From contig CM074860.1 in the NCBI GenBank assembly GCA_037501455.1, positions 49,238,501 through 49,302,500 of the forward strand: 64,000 nucleotides of DNA, in the 5' to 3' direction. The translations under genes and the position numbers were made by a program. Below are positions 33,961 through 47,300 of the stretch, piece by piece. Each line of letters opens with the position of its first letter. The stretch's first letter is position 1. Origin of the DNA: Lantana camara. Its lineage: Eukaryota; Streptophyta; Magnoliopsida; Lamiales; Verbenaceae. The notes under the pieces are model-generated. The model saw only the letters and a program-made list of their open reading frames with translations. It was not told where the DNA came from and did no database searches.

Positions 33961-36767
33961 TGTAACGCCCCGACTTTTCACACGTGCAGGTAACTGTTAC
34001 GTACGCATTTATATTTAATTATATGATTTTATATTTTAATTTGTTAATTGATTTTGGTTATAATTTGATTATTTGTTTAAAATTTCTTATGATTGTCTGT
34101 TTGAGCTATGAATATATGATCGGATTTGTGAAAATGTGAATTTTGTGAATATGGTGCTAATTGAATGAAATTACGTGTTCCGTGGATTTAATTGTAAGAT
34201 ATTTGAATGTTTTGGACTCAATTGGAAATTGAGTTTGGCCTTAATTGCCACTTTTTGAAAGTTTAGGGACCTATTTGTATAATAGGCAACCCTAAACGGT
34301 TTTCGCGATATCTTGAGCTCCGGACCTCGAAATCGAGATCCGTAACCGGCGTTGAACTTGGTTCGACGTTACCTATTCCTTGAACTTGACCTTGTATCTT
34401 TTTGGTATCAATTGAACCTTCGACAAGGAATCGTTTCATAACCTCGACTTTATAACTTGTTTGAACCTTTTCTTAAACGAACCGGACTTGGACCAACCCG
34501 TATCCTACCCATTTCTCTACTAGATATCAGCATTCCTACCCTTTTATTTCCACTTTTGATTGATCAAAATCACCCAAGGCAAGGAGCAAAGAAGAACTTC
34601 AAGAAACCCTTGTTTTGATCAAACCAACCTTGAGCTCAAGATCACCCAACTCTCCATCTTCTTCCAAGGTAGGATATGTATTGTTTTCTCCTTGTTCACC
34701 TCTCTATTTTCTCCCGATTGTATCTTGATTAAGTTGGAGAATCATGTGGTTTGAAGAAAAATCTTGAAATGAATAAATGACATGAATCCTTGGTTCCATG
34801 CTTTTCCTTGGTTTAAAGTGAGGTTTGATGCATGAAAGTTGATGTTTGGAGCTTCTTTATCATTTCTATATCTATAGATTTCATGTTGGTGGACTATAGC
34901 ATGAGTTGCCATTGGAGGAGCTTGAAACTCCATGTTTGTGATTAGGTGAATTGATGATGTTTGGCCAATTTCAAGCATGTATTCTTCTGTTTTTACTTGA
35001 GTTGCATGTTGTATATGAATAATATGGATTAAAATCATGTCTAAGTGTTGTTGGAGAGCTTCTTGACTTTCATTTTTTTTTCAGATTTTAACCTCGGACC
35101 CGGCCGTGTCCAAATCCTTTGAAAACTCAACACGGCCATGTCAAGCCCTCGACTTTGAATTTTCTGATTTTTAAACCTTGGACATGGCCGTGTCCATTTC
35201 CCATTGAAACTCAACACGGCCGTGTCATTTGAATTGGCAGCCTTGAGAAGTCTCTTTTCTTGCTTGAATTGCATGCGTGGCTCGTATTTGTGGATTATAT
35301 TGAACGTGACTCTAATTTAGCTATGTTATGGTTGTTATATTAATGCAAGTATGAAGGTTATGATTGGTTATATGTTTTAAGACCTTAATAGTGCACATGA
35401 ACATGTCCATTATATTTGATTTATGCGTTCATATCATAACCATGGCATTGCCGAGAGTCTTATTTGGTCATTTGAGTCTCACATCACCTGTTTCGCACAG
35501 ATTTTGATTCCTTTGGAGACGAGGCCGGTCAGTGACACTCGTGTGCTCTTCTTTTGCAGTTCGAGGTGGGTTTTTCTTCTACTTAGCTATATGACCCTAT
35601 AAATACCTTAACGTGAAAAGTTTTAGACCAACATATATATATATATATATAGAGTCATTTTCAAGGAGTAAATGTTTGTAACATAAAGCCCTTATTTTAT
35701 AAATCCTACCAAATGTTTTGGCGAGAAAGAAAGAATGAATGTTATGCACGAATCGGGCCCAGGAACTTAGTGTGAGTGGCTATCCGGGGAGGCATGGGCC
35801 GACGGTGATCCCTCACATTAGTTCCACCAATTAACGGTGTAACCGGACCTCGTTAGGAGTTAGCGAGGAATGGACGCTGAGCGCCATCTGGGGAGTCATG
35901 TCCCCCTTTTGGTCAATAAATGGGTGGTCGGGCCTTGCAAACCCGCCACCAAACCGGAGGAAGAAGGCGTGAATGTTAATGAATGTGCACCCAAGATTGA
36001 AATGCATGAACAGAATGAATGAAAGAATGTTTAAATAATTTACACGAGGAGTTGGTTGGAGATAATGCACGCCCACTCGCCGGGCTAATAATAACCTAAT
36101 GTTAATGATTCGTTATAATCCCTTTTGATGATTTTTATTCACCCACTTGGGAAATTCTTTAAAACCTCACTTGGGATTATAGCTTGTATGTGATTGTTCA
36201 ATTACCGTCATATATTCTATTTATGCCCTGCTTTTTACCCACCAGTCCCTTTTGGACTGAACTCGTTCGGTATTTCAGTTATTTTGTGCAGGTGTTAAGG
36301 GAGCTAGGCGGGAATACGGGTCCTAGGTCTTGCATTCGCCTCTAGCTTTTATATTTTGTTGTTACAATTGAATACTCGCACTCTTAATTATTGTATATAA
36401 ATGTTGTTTTGGGCCGTGATGGCATGTATATGTTGATTATGATTTGAAGCGTAATGGTATTGAGTTTTATCTCCCGTGGATTTAAATGTTGGTAGATAGA
36501 GCATAGAGCTCAATATATGATATAACTATTGGTACCTAGAGCATATAGCTCAATCTACGATATATGATTTATTGCTTCCGCATTTTATGTTGTACTGCTA
36601 CTCTGATTGTTGTGGTTATTGGGGTTTAAGTGATAGGCTAGTCCCGCCTGGCTTAGAGTGTGTGTGTGTCCCCGTTCGCTATGATTCAGCACGTGTATGA
36701 AAATCCATTTCATATACGGGCCGGGTGATGGTGCGGGGGATGTGGTACCTCGCGCTCGGGTGCTACA
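33961..36767 (+). mobile_element. Element G 5' LTR (2807 bp)
   Basis: Starts TGTAACGCCCCGACTTTTCA and ends CGGGTGCTACA. Compared with the 3' LTR it lacks about 145 bp around 35070, which removes two palindrome units, and 10 bp near 34187. Donor-like CAAG/GTAGG is at 34669 and acceptor-like TTTCGCACAG ends at 35500. Confidence 0.95.
35095..35226. repeat. Palindrome cluster in G 5' LTR (GACAC...GTGTC), four units
   Basis: Units are GGACCCGGCCGTGTCC, CAACACGGCCATGTCA, GGACATGGCCGTGTCC and CAACACGGCCGTGTCA, all with a GGCC centre. Position is 40-45% of the LTR. Confidence 0.88.
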
Positions 36768-36775
36768 TCCTTAAG

Positions 36776-36788
36776 TGGTATCAGAGCC
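36776..36788 (+). promoter_or_regulatory. Primer binding site of G
   Basis: TGGTATCAGAGCC, complementary to initiator-Met tRNA, 8 bp after the 5' LTR. Confidence 0.93.
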
Positions 36789-36997
36789 TAGGGTTGCGAA
36801 ACCCGGGTTCTCGTGTCGTGTGAGTCTGTCTAGGTCGTTCGGCTTAGGAACTACTTGACTATGTATTGCATATACATCCTTAAGTGCATATACATCTCTT
36901 TTGTGCTTGATTGATTCAAATTGTGGATTGTGGTTGAATTAATTGCATTATCATGCATGAGTTAAGCCTAGCACGTATTTCAGTATTTATTGACAGG

Positions 36998-39900
36998 ATG
37001 CCTCCACGTAGACACCGTGATCGATCTCCAAGACGACGTCATCATCGAAATCGTACCCCTACACCTCCACCTCCACAGCCACCACCGGCCGAGGCTTTTG
37101 TTAATTCAGTTATCAACATTATAGACCAGAGGCTTCGAGATTATGTACCACCTGCACCTGCGGTACCACAAGAGACACCTATTTCAGTTATACTTAGGGA
37201 GTTTCAGAACCAAAGACCTCCCAAGTTCTTCAAGGGGAATGATGCACAGGCGGAGATGTGGTTGAAGGAAGTCGAGGGGATATGGGAACTCATTCCATGT
37301 GAGTCCCGAGAGAAGGCTCGATGTACCCTTACTTTAATACAAGGGGAAGCCTACTCTTGGTGGGAAAGCACAAGGATAGTATTGGAAGCAGTTGGAGAAG
37401 AGATCAACTGGGAAGTATTTACACGGGAATTCAAGAATAAGTTCGTCCCTCCCTCCTCCCGTACTCGAGGATTGAGGGAATTCACGGAATTGAAGCAGGG
37501 ATCTAGATCTGTGGCCGAGTACATTTTGGATTATGAGAGATTGTCCCGTTATGCACCTAACATAGCAGGTGATGATTTTCACAAGGCTATGCAATTTATT
37601 CAGGGACTTCGACCAGACATTCAGGCAGCTCTTGAGGCGGTTAACACGAGTACCTGGGCGAAGGCTACCTCGAAAGCCTTAAAGGTTGAAGATTCTGTCA
37701 ATGCAAGAAGGCCAGCTTATCGCCAGGGACAAGGGTCAGGATCTGGCTGGGGATTCAACAAAGGGAAGAGGCCGATGCCTTTATCAACTCCACCCCAAAA
37801 AGGACCTTTCAAGAAGCCGAGAATTGGAGGTCCAAGTGTAGCTGTTCCACGACCACCTCAGGTTCCACCGGCTCCTAAGGGATCTCGCAATGATCAGCCT
37901 CCGTGTACTTATTGTGGATGGCCAACCCATTCTTACAACAATTGTCGAAAGAGGTTGAGGTTGTGCTTGATATGTGGAAAGGGGGATCATATGGCTTTCT
38001 CATGCCCGGACAAGACTCCCGGATATCAAGCTGGGGCTCCGAGACCCATGGTTCAGGCACGAGCTTATGCCCTTGAGGGTGAGGAGCAGAAAGTTGAAGC
38101 TGATCCAAATGTTGTGGTGGAAGGTACCGTTTGCATTCATAACACGAGCATTCATGCATTATTCGATCCGGGTGCCACTCATTCTTTTATATCTTTGGAT
38201 TTATGTGCCCCTCTGTGCTTATCTGTTACTTGTTCAAACTCTTGTTATTTTGTGAGTTCGCCTCTTGGAGGTGGTTCGCAGACAGACCAGGTTGTCAGGG
38301 GTTGTTCGGTGTTGATAGAAGGGAAAGATTATCCGGCAGATTTCATAGTGATGTCTATAAAGAAGTATGGGGTAATCTTCGGGATGGATTGGTTGTATCG
38401 GCACCGGGCCGAAGTGGATTGTTTTAAGAAAAAGATAAAATTGGGTGATGAGTCGATTGGAGAAGTTGGGTTGAAGAATATACCTCTAGTGTCGTTTATA
38501 GAAGCTCGTAAGTTGGTGAAGGATGGAGCCACGGGATTTATAGCCTATCTCCGTAATAAACCCAAGGATCAATCAAGTTTTGAGGAGACGACTGTGGTAA
38601 AGGAATATCCCGATATATTTCCAGAGAATTTGGGTTCTCTACCCCCGGATCGGGAAATTGAATTTGTTGTTGATTTATATCCAGGTTCAGAACCGTATTC
38701 CAAGACTCCTTATAGAATGGCTCTGGCAGAGTTGAAAGAATTGAAGGTTCAGTTGGAGGAATTACTCAAGATTGGTTATATTCGGCCGAGTTCATCTCCG
38801 TGGGGTGCTCCGGTTCTCTTTGTCAAGAAGAAAAATGGGTCATTGAGAATACGTATAGATTACCGGGAGCTTAATCGGATGACTATCAAGAATAAGTACC
38901 CGTTGCCCCACATCGAGGATTTATTTTATATGCTGCAAGGTTCGGGAATCTATTCGAAATTGGATTTAAGGCAAGGTTACTACCAACTGAAAATCCGGGA
39001 AGAGGATATACCCAAGACGGGATTCAATACCCGGTATGGACATTACGAGTTCATAGTGATGCCTTTTGGTTTGACGAATGCCCCTGCAGCATTTATGGAT
39101 ATGATGTATCGGATTTTTCGGCCGTACTTGGATAGATTTGTAGTGATCTTCATTGATGATATTCTCGTGTATTCCAAGACTCCGGAGGATCATGCTAGGC
39201 ATCTCAAGTTGGTATTGGAAACGTTGAGAGAGCACCGGTTATACGCTAAGTTTAGTAAGTGTGAGTTTTGGATCGACCGGGTTGCTTTTCTAGGCCATAT
39301 TATCTCGAGTAAAGGTTTGGAAGTTGATCCTTCAAAGATCGAGACAGTTACTCAATGGCAGAGTCCGAAGAATGCTTCCGAGGTAAGAAGTTTCTTGGGA
39401 TTGGCAGGTTATTATCGGCGGTTTGTGAAGGATTTTTCAAAGATAGCCGGTCCTTTAACTCGATTAACGAAGAAGGAAGCAAAATTTGAGTGGGATGGGG
39501 CATATGAGGCGAGTTTTCAACTCTTAAAGGAAAAATTAACCACTGCACCGGTATTAGCACTTCCCGAGGGCACTGAAGGATACATGGTTTATACGGACGC
39601 CTCGAAAGAAGGGTTGGGATGTGTTTTGATGCAGAAGGGTAAGGTGATAGCCTATGCCTCGAGGAAATTAAACGATCATGAGCAGAATTATCCCACTCAC
39701 GATCCTGAGCTTGCGGCAGTGATCTTCGCTTTGGGAAAGTGGAGATACTATCTTTACGGAGTGTCTTTTGAGATCTTTTCCGACCACAAGAGTCTTCAGT
39801 ATGGGTTCTCTCAAAAGGAATTGAACAAGAGACAGAGGAGATGGATGGAGATGTTAGCGGATTATGAGTGTACGATTCGTTACCATCCCGGAAAAGCTAA

Positions 39901-40513
39901 TGTGGTCGCGGATGCACTCAGCAGGAAGGCTAGTGTGTCTAGTGTGAAAGTGGAAGTTGGAGAAGAATCTGAGTCTTTTAAACTGAGAGCTAGTATTCAG
40001 AATGTCACGGTTCAACCGGATCTTCAACAGAGGTTGTTTGAAGCGCAAAGCATGGACTCCGAGGTTCAGAAATTAGTGCTGAAAGCTAGAAATGATTCAG
40101 AGAGTCCGTTCGGATTTGATGACACCGGGATTCTAAGGTTTAAGAATAGAGTTGTGGTTCCGGAAGAATTGAAACGGTTGATATTGGAAGAAGCTCATCG
40201 ATCAGGGTATTCGATACATCCTGGAGGAAATAAGATGTATAAGGATTTAAAGAAATTTTATTGGTGGAATGGACTTAAGCGGGATGTGATTAATTTCGTG
40301 AGGCATTGTTTAACTTGCCAAGTTGTGAAAGCAGAACATCAGAAACCATCGGGGTTACTTCAGCCGTTACCTATCCCGGAATGGAAATGGCAGCAAGTGG
40401 CAATGGATTTTGTTACGGGTCTTCCTAGAGTGAAAGGTGGTTTGGATGGAATTTGGGTAATAGTAGATCGATTGGAAGTCAGCGCATTTTCTTGCTATTC
40501 GGATGTCAGATAA
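36998..40513 (+). CDS. Element G Gag-Pol polyprotein, truncated by frameshift in integrase
   Basis: 1171 residues from the Met in gacaggATGCC. The frame opens 15 codons upstream, but this start matches A and C. Numbering below is from that upstream codon. An Arg-rich tail is followed by the gag core (about 95-225) and two CCHC knuckles (C318-C321-H326-C331 and C338-C341-H346-C351). Protease carries FDPGATHSF (D405, DPG again). RT has [10 protein letters not shown] at about 670 and FIDD at 733-736. RNase H has TDASKEGLG (D892). The integrase HHCC finger uses H1082, H1089, C1119 and C1122, and the first core Asp is D1152. Gag runs into Pol in one frame, unlike A. About 22 residues after D1152, a loss of about 2 nt shifts the frame and the protein ends in about a dozen unrelated residues. 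The rest is at 40503-41485. Confidence 0.93.
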   Translation: MPPRRHRDRSPRRRHHRNRTPTPPPPQPPPAEAFVNSVINIIDQRLRDYVPPAPAVPQETPISVILREFQNQRPPKFFKGNDAQAEMWLKEVEGIWELIPCESREKARCTLTLIQGEAYSWWESTRIVLEAVGEEINWEVFTREFKNKFVPPSSRTRGLREFTELKQGSRSVAEYILDYERLSRYAPNIAGDDFHKAMQFIQGLRPDIQAALEAVNTSTWAKATSKALKVEDSVNARRPAYRQGQGSGSGWGFNKGKRPMPLSTPPQKGPFKKPRIGGPSVAVPRPPQVPPAPKGSRNDQPPCTYCGWPTHSYNNCRKRLRLCLICGKGDHMAFSCPDKTPGYQAGAPRPMVQARAYALEGEEQKVEADPNVVVEGTVCIHNTSIHALFDPGATHSFISLDLCAPLCLSVTCSNSCYFVSSPLGGGSQTDQVVRGCSVLIEGKDYPADFIVMSIKKYGVIFGMDWLYRHRAEVDCFKKKIKLGDESIGEVGLKNIPLVSFIEARKLVKDGATGFIAYLRNKPKDQSSFEETTVVKEYPDIFPENLGSLPPDREIEFVVDLYPGSEPYSKTPYRMALAELKELKVQLEELLKIGYIRPSSSPWGAPVLFVKKKNGSLRIRIDYRELNRMTIKNKYPLPHIEDLFYMLQGSGIYSKLDLRQGYYQLKIREEDIPKTGFNTRYGHYEFIVMPFGLTNAPAAFMDMMYRIFRPYLDRFVVIFIDDILVYSKTPEDHARHLKLVLETLREHRLYAKFSKCEFWIDRVAFLGHIISSKGLEVDPSKIETVTQWQSPKNASEVRSFLGLAGYYRRFVKDFSKIAGPLTRLTKKEAKFEWDGAYEASFQLLKEKLTTAPVLALPEGTEGYMVYTDASKEGLGCVLMQKGKVIAYASRKLNDHEQNYPTHDPELAAVIFALGKWRYYLYGVSFEIFSDHKSLQYGFSQKELNKRQRRWMEMLADYECTIRYHPGKANVVADALSRKASVSSVKVEVGEESESFKLRASIQNVTVQPDLQQRLFEAQSMDSEVQKLVLKARNDSESPFGFDDTGILRFKNRVVVPEELKRLILEEAHRSGYSIHPGGNKMYKDLKKFYWWNGLKRDVINFVRHCLTCQVVKAEHQKPSGLLQPLPIPEWKWQQVAMDFVTGLPRVKGGLDGIWVIVDRLEVSAFSCYSDVR

Positions 40514-41485
40514 AGTGAATAAGTTGGCTAAGAAATATGTTGATGAAATTGTTCGACTTCATGGGGTACCGGTCAGCATTGTATCAAATCGGGATCCGAG
40601 GTTTACTTCTAGGTTTTGGCAAGAATTGCAAAGGAATCTAGGAACAAGGCTTCAATTCAGCACAGCTTTCCATCCTCAGACGGACGGGCAATCTGAAAGA
40701 TTAATCAAATATTTGGAGGATATGTTGAGAGCATGTGCATTGGATTTTTCGAGTTCGTGGAACGAGCAATTGCCTTTAATTGAATTCGCCTAAAATAACA
40801 GTTTTCAAGCATCGATAGAAATAGCTCCATATGAGGCTCTCTACGGACGGAAATGTATATTACCGTTGTTCTTTGATTTAGAAGAATGGAATTGGACGAA
40901 GTAAGAAGGTGTGAAATGAGGGGAGAATAAAGAAAAAGCCTCTAAGATCGTGCAGGAAGCAATCGATAAGATTCAAATAATCAGACAACGAATGAAAGCA
41001 GCACAGGATCGACAGAAAAGCTATTCAGATAGACGACGGAAGGATCTTGAGTTTGCAGTTGGGGATAGAGTGTTTCTGAAAGCTTCGCCTAGAAAAGGGT
41101 TCACCCGAATTGGAAAGGGAGAAAGCTAAATCCCCGATATTTGGGACCATATGAGATTCTAGAGAGAATTGGAGACACAGCCTACCGTTTGGATCTACCC
41201 CCGAGTTTGACAGGAATTCATAATGTATTCCATGTTTCTCAGCTTCGGAAATATTATCCGGATGAATCCGAGATCTTAACCGTTGAAGAAGTGGAACTTT
41301 AGCCTAACCTTACCTTCGTTCAGAAACTGGTTAGAATTTTGGATCGGAAATTTCAAGAATTAAGAAACCGGCAAATCCCACTAGTTCAAGTCTTATGGAG
41401 AAGTGATAAGTCGGAAGAGGCTACGTGGGAGACGGAGGTGAAGATGAAAAGATTTCATCCTGAATTGTTTCCAGCCAATAAATGA
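40503..41485 (+). pseudogene. Element G integrase core and chromodomain, frameshifted remainder
   Basis: Continues the integrase after the frameshift. The first part (to 40793) reads IVRLHGVPVSIVSNRDPRF, where the second catalytic Asp is changed to Asn (SNRD instead of SDRD), then TDGQSERLIKYLED with the Glu retained. A TAA follows at 40791-40793, further stops occur near 40902 and 40917, one base seems lost near 41125, and another stop lies in the VEL-PNL stretch near 41300. The chromodomain end (ILDRKFQELRNRQIPL, EEATWETEVKM, FHPELFPANK) is still readable to TGA at 41483-41485. Confidence 0.9.
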
Positions 41486-41504
41486 ATCCGAGGACGGATT
41501 CTTT

Positions 41505-41518
41505 TAAGGGGGAGAGGT
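41505..41518 (+). promoter_or_regulatory. Polypurine tract of G
   Basis: Reads TAAGGGGGAGAGGT directly before the 3' LTR start TGTAACG. Confidence 0.9.
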
Positions 41519-44470
41519 TGTAACGCCCCGAGTTTTCACACGTGCAGGTAAGTGTTACGTGCGCATTTATATTTAATTATATGATTTTATATTTTAATTT
41601 GGTAATTGATTTTGGTTATAATTTGATTATTTGTTTAAAATTTCTTATGATTGTCTATTTGAGCTATGAATATATGATCGGATTTGTGAAAATGTGAATT
41701 TCGTGAATATGGTGCTAATTGAATGAAATTACGTGTTCCGTGTAATTCGTGGATTTAATTGTAAGATATTTGAATGTTTTGGACTCAATTGGAAATTGAG
41801 TTTGGGCTTAATTGCCACTTTTTGAAAGTTTAGGGACCTATTTGTATAATAGGCAACCCTGAACGGTTTTCGCGATATCTTGAGCTACGGACCTCGAAAT
41901 CGAGATCCGTAACCGGCGTTGAACTTGGTTCGACGTTACCTATTCCTTGAACTTGACCTTGTATCTTTTCGGTATCAATTGAACCTTCGACAACGAACCG
42001 TTTCATAACCCCGACTTTATCACTTGTTTGAACCTTTTCTGAAACGAACCGGACTTGGACCAACCCGTATCCTACCCATTTCTCTACTAGATATCAGCAT
42101 TCCTACCCTTTCCTTTCCACTTTTGATCGATCAAAATCACCGAAGGCAAGGAGCAACGAAGAATTTCAAGAAACCCTTGTTTTGATCAAACCAACCTTGA
42201 GCTCAAGATCACCCAACTCTCCATCTTCTTCCAAGGTAGGATATGTATTGTTTTCTCCTTGTTCACCTCTCTATTTTCTCCCGATTGTATCTTGATTAAG
42301 TTGGAGAATCATGTGGTTTGAAGAAAAAGCTTGAAATGAATAAATGATATGAATTCTTGGTTCCATGCTTTTCCTTGGTTTAAAGTGAGGTTTGATGCAT
42401 GAAAGTTGATGTTTGGAGCTTCCTTATCATTTCTATATCTATAGATTTCACGTTGGTGGACTATAGCATGAGTTGCCATTTGAGGAGCTTGAAGCTCCAT
42501 GTTTGTGATTAGGTGAATTGTTGATGTTTGGCCAATTTCAAGGATGTATTCTCGTGTTTTTACTTGAGTTGCATGTTGTATATGAATAATATGGATTAAA
42601 ATCATGTCTAAGTGTTGTTGGAGAGCTTCTTGATGGCTGCCCGGTTTTCCTTGAAGCTTTTCCCTCGCGTAACAGAGCTGATGCTCTGTTATCTTTTTCA
42701 AAACGATAAGCTGACACGGCCGTGTCAGCTTTGAACTGAAAATGGACACGGCCGTGTTGGGCTCTCGACTTTGATTTTTTTTCAGATTTTAACCTCGGAC
42801 ACGGCCTTGTCCAAATCCTTCGAAAACTCAACATGGCCGTGTCAAGCCCTCGACTTTGAATTTTCTGATTTTTAAACGTCGGACACGGCCGTGTCCATTT
42901 CCCTTTGAAACTCAACACGGCCGTGCCATTTGAATTGGCAGCCTTGAGAAGTCTCTTTTCTTGCTTGAATTGCATGCATGGCTCGTGTTTCTGGACTATA
43001 TTGAACGTTACTCTAATTTAGCTATGTTATGGTTGTTATATTAATGCAAGTATGAAGGTTATGATTGGTTATATGTTTTAAGACCTTAATAGTGCACATG
43101 GACATATCCATTATATTTGATTTATGCGTTAATATCATAACCATGGCATTGCCGAGCGTCTTATTTGGTCATTTGAGTCTCACTTCACCTGTTTCGCACA
43201 GATTTTGATTCCTTTGGAGACGAGGCCGATCAGTGACGCTCGTGTGCTCTTCTTTTGCAGTTCGAGGTGGGTTTTTCTTCTACTTAGCTATATGACCCTA
43301 TAAATACCTTAACGTGAAAAGTTTTAGACCAAAATGTATATGTATATATATATAGTGTCATTTTCAAGGAGTAAATGTTTGCAACGTAAAGCCCTTATTT
43401 TATAAATCCTACCAAATGTTTTGGCGAGAAAGAAAGAATGAATGTTATGCACGAATGGGGCCCAGGAACTTAGTGTGAGTGGCTATCCGGGGAGGCATGG
43501 GCCGACGGTGATCCCTCACATTAGTTCCACCAATTAATGGCGTAACCAGACCTCGTTAGGAGTTAGCGAGGAATGGACGCTGAGCGCCATCTGGGGAGTC
43601 ATGTCCCCCTTTTGGTCAATGAATGGGTTGTCGGGTCTTGCAAACCCGCCACCAAACCGGAGGAAGAAGGCGTGAATGTTAATGAATGTGCACCCAAGAT
43701 TGAAATGCATGAACATAATGAATGAAAGAATGTTTAAATAATTTACACGAGGAGTTGGTTGGAGATAATGCACGCCCACTCGCCGGGCTAATAATGACCT
43801 AATGTTAATGATTCGTTATAATCCCTTTTGATGATTTTCATTCACCCACTTGGGAAATTCTTTAAAACCTCACATGGGATTATAGCTTGCACGTGATTGT
43901 TCAATTACCGTCATATATTCTATTTATGCCCTGTTTTATACCCACCAGTCCCTTTTGGACTGAACCCGTTCGGTATTTCAGTTATTTTGTGCAGGTGTTG
44001 AGGGAGCTAGGCGGGAATACGGGTCCTAGGTCTTGCATTCGCCTCTAGCTTTTATATTTTGTTGTTACACTTGCATACTCGCACTCTTAATTATTATATA
44101 TAAATTTTGTTTTGGGCCGTGATGGCATGTATATCTTGATTATGATTTGAAGCGTAATGGTATTGAGTTTTATCTCCCGTGGATTTCAATGTTGGTACAT
44201 AGAGCATAGACCTCAATATATGATATAACTGTTGGTACCTAGAGCATATAGCTCAATCTACGATATATGATTTATTGCTTCCGCATTTTATGTTATACTG
44301 CTACTCTGATTGTTGTGGTTATTGGGGTTTAAGTGATAGGCTAGTCCCGCCTGGCTTAGAGTGTGTGTGTGTCCCCGTTCGCTATGATTCAGCACGTGTA
44401 TGAAAATCCATTTCATATACGGGCCGGGTCATGGTGCGGGGGATGTGGTACCTCGCGCTCGGGTGCTACA
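41519..44470 (+). mobile_element. Element G 3' LTR (2952 bp)
   Basis: Starts TGTAACGCCCCGAGTTTTCA and ends CGGGTGCTACA. It aligns with the 5' LTR except for an extra segment at about 42632-42780 containing two more palindromes. Confidence 0.95.
42708..42930. repeat. Palindrome cluster in G 3' LTR, six units
   Basis: Six GACACGGCCGTGTC-type units at about 42708, 42744, 42797, 42829, 42881 and 42914. The first (42708-42731) is a perfect 24-bp palindrome with arms AAGCTGACACGG and CCGTGTCAGCTT. Just upstream, ACAGAGCTGATGCTCTGT near 42672 can form another hairpin. Confidence 0.92.
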
Positions 44471-44475
44471 GTCTT

Positions 44476-45539
44476 CCTCGGTCCATTTTCTTTCCCAAGA
44501 TCCCAATAAAGTGGAGACCTACACATACGGCCATACAAAGCTTCATACAGTGCCATCTTGATCAAAGACTGATAGCTATTGTTGTAGGCGAATTCGATCA
44601 AGGTCAATCCTTTATCCCACTCATCCGAAAAGTCTAATAGACAAACCCTTAATAAATCCTCGAGAAACTTAATTACCCGTTCGGATTGTCCATCGGTTTG
44701 CGGGTGGAATGCGGTGCTAAAACTCATCTTCGTTCCCTACAATCTGTTAAGAACCTTCCACAACCTTGAAGTGAAATGAGGATCTCTATCCGAAATGATG
44801 CTAGCTGGTATCCCATGCAATCTCACAATTTCTCGGTGATACAACTCCGCTAACTTCTCCTCTTTATCGGTTGATCGAATCGGTAGAAAGTGTGCGGATT
44901 TGGTGAGGCGATCCACTACAACACAAATTCGATCAAATCCCTTTCGAACCTTCGGAAGCCTAGTCGCGAAATCCATGGTGACTTGTTCCTATTTCCACTC
45001 GGGTATTTGTATCGGTTGCAACTTTCCCGCCAGTAATTGATGTTCGGCCTTAACTTGTTGACAAACCCGACATCTCTTAACAATGTTAGCCACATCTCGT
45101 TTCATAGCGTGCCACCAAAAATACTTCTTAAGATCCCGGTACATCTTGCTGCCACCCGGATGCATCGTAAAAAACGGTCCTATGTGCTTCTTCAAGCACT
45201 AACCTTTGCAATACTTCTGGTATACATACTCGGCCCTTGTACCTAAAGATCCCCAAATCATCGAATCCAAACTTGGATTTCGGATTGGCTCTTGCCCGAA
45301 CCACTTGCCTTTGAATCCATTCATCCGTTGATTGAGCATCTAGAGTTCGTTGTCTCAAATCCGGTCTTATAGTGAAATTAGCCAACCTTGGTTGTGAAAC
45401 AAGGATCTCGGCTTTACTCTTACCGGAGTCAACCTCAAGATTAGCAATGTTTGCTTTCCGACTCAAGGCATCCGCGACTACATTCGCCTTCCCTGGATGA
45501 TATTGTATGACACAATCATAGCCTTCCAAGAATTCCATC
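44476..45539 (-). pseudogene. F1 integrase (zinc finger and core), broken
   Basis: The minus strand reads the HHCC finger ([30 protein letters not shown]), then the core with [25 protein letters not shown] and [14 protein letters not shown], so the D-D-E residues survive. A stop separates finger and core near 44990, another lies near 44738, and there is a frame change near 45190. At the left edge it is cut by element G inside the linker after the core, and its C-terminus continues at 33955. Confidence 0.9.
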
Positions 45540-47300
45540 CACCGACGTTATCTCATGTTTAGTTCCTTTTGCGTGAACAAGTAACGAAGGCTCTTGTGAT
45601 CGGTGAATACTTCAAACTTAATTCCATAAAGATAGTGTCGCTATTTTCCTAAGGCGAATATCACCGCGGCCAACTCAAGATCATGTATTGGGTAATTCTG
45701 CTCGTGCTCCTTCAATTTCCTCGAAGCATAAGCAATCACCCGACCATTTAGCATAAGCACACACCCCAATCCTTCCTTAGATGCGTCGGTGTAAACTGAA
45801 AACCCTTCGAACCTTCCGGTAAAGTCAACATCGGAGCCGTTGTCAATTTCTCCTTAAGCACACGGAAGCTCTCTTCACAAGCTTTATCCCACATAAACTT
45901 TGTTTCCTTCTTTGTTAAACGAGTGAGTGGTGCTGCGATCTTAGAAAAATCCTTGAAGAATCGGCGGTAATAACCTGCTAAACCGAGAAAAATCCTTACT
46001 TCCGACACATTCTTCGGTTGCTCCCAAAGAGAAACGGTTTCTATCTTAGAAGGATCCACTGAAATCCTATCACCGGAAATGATGTGTCCGAATAATGATA
46101 CCCGATCAATCCAGAAATCACATTTGCTAAACTTAGCATACAACTTGTGCTCACGAAGCTTCTCAAGAACCAAACGAAGATGCAAAGCATGATCCTCAAT
46201 TGACTTGGAGAAAACCAGGATGTCATCAGTGAATATGACCACGAACTTATCCAGGAATTCCTTAAAAACTCGGTGCATTAAATCCATAAAAGTTGCGGGT
46301 GCATTAGTAAGTCCGAAGGGCATCCCAACGAACTCATAATGTCTGTATCTCGTGTTAAAGCCCATCTTCGGTATATCCAACTCCTTAATCCGTAATTGTT
46401 AGTATCCTTGTCGGAGATCGATCTTCGAATATACCTTCGAACCTTGTAACAAATCGAACAACTCTTCGATGTTCGGGAGGGGATACTTGTTCTTCACCGT
46501 CATCATATTCAATTCCCAGTAGTCTATGCACATACGAAGTATCCCATCTTTCTTCTTTACAAACAACACCGGAGCACCCCAAGGCGAACTACTCGGCCGC
46601 ACAAACCCACACGCCAATAACTCGTCTAATTGGGTCTTAAGTTCCTTGAGTTAGGCAGGAGCCATTGTATATGGCATCTTCCAAAATGGCTCGGCCACTT
46701 TGAATAGATCAATGACGAATTCGATCTCTCTTTCCGGTGGCAAAGTCCCCAAACTTTCCGGAAAGACATTCGGGAACTCATTTGCCACTTTAGTCTCTTC
46801 AAGCTTAATTTGATCTTTAGGCCGGTTCAACACATAAGCCACGTACCCAATAGCCCCGTCACGAATAAACTTCTTAGCTTCCATCAAACAAACAAACAGA
46901 CTCCCTTAAACACTCGAACCCGTAATCACACCGGTAGCCAACTAAACCTTCTTCCGAAAACAGTCCATCTTCGCCCGATGTGTATACAACCAATCCATAC
47001 TGAGTATCACATTGTACTTCTTCATCGGAATAGCAATCAAGTTCGCCGGGTAAATACGTCCCTCAATACTCACCAGACAATTAGGTTACAAACAATTGGT
47101 TCGAATTACACCACCCAAAGGAGAACGCACAATATAAAGTATAGAATCACTCGCAATAGACAAATTCATCATAGCAACCACAATAGGATTAATAAACGAA
47201 TGGGATGTACCCGGATCATATAATGCATGTATGGGAATGTCATGTATCTGAAGTGTACCTCCCGCCACGGCTGTAGGGTCGATCTCGGTGTTCTCTTGCT
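45540..47300 (-). pseudogene. F1 protease, reverse transcriptase and RNase H, broken
   Basis: Protease is recognisable at about 47200-47300 (ALYDPGTSHSFIN, again DPG). RT is split by a stop inside LDLRQGYY (KIDLRQGY then TAA near 46399). The later part keeps [15 protein letters not shown] and a catalytic box FTDD instead of the FIDD seen in A and G. A frameshift near 45800 breaks RNase H (the TDASKEG region), and stops occur near 45650 and 45550. This order matches A and G. Confidence 0.88.

Larger units (their letters stand above)
33961..44470 (+). mobile_element. Element G: near full-length gypsy chromovirus
   Basis: 10510 bp with TG...CA LTRs, flanked by GTCTT duplications (33956-33960 and 44471-44475), inserted in the integrase gene of F1 in the opposite orientation. 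Order: 5' LTR, PBS, gag-pol, polypurine tract, 3' LTR. The gag-pol frame is broken in integrase, so it is not autonomous now. Confidence 0.95.

Noticed and set aside
44413..44727. A single 104-codon protein ending VAPEREVPHPPHHDPARI
   Set aside because: Its last residues are read from the antisense of the G LTR end and its first part is F1 integrase, so the frame spans a transposon junction.
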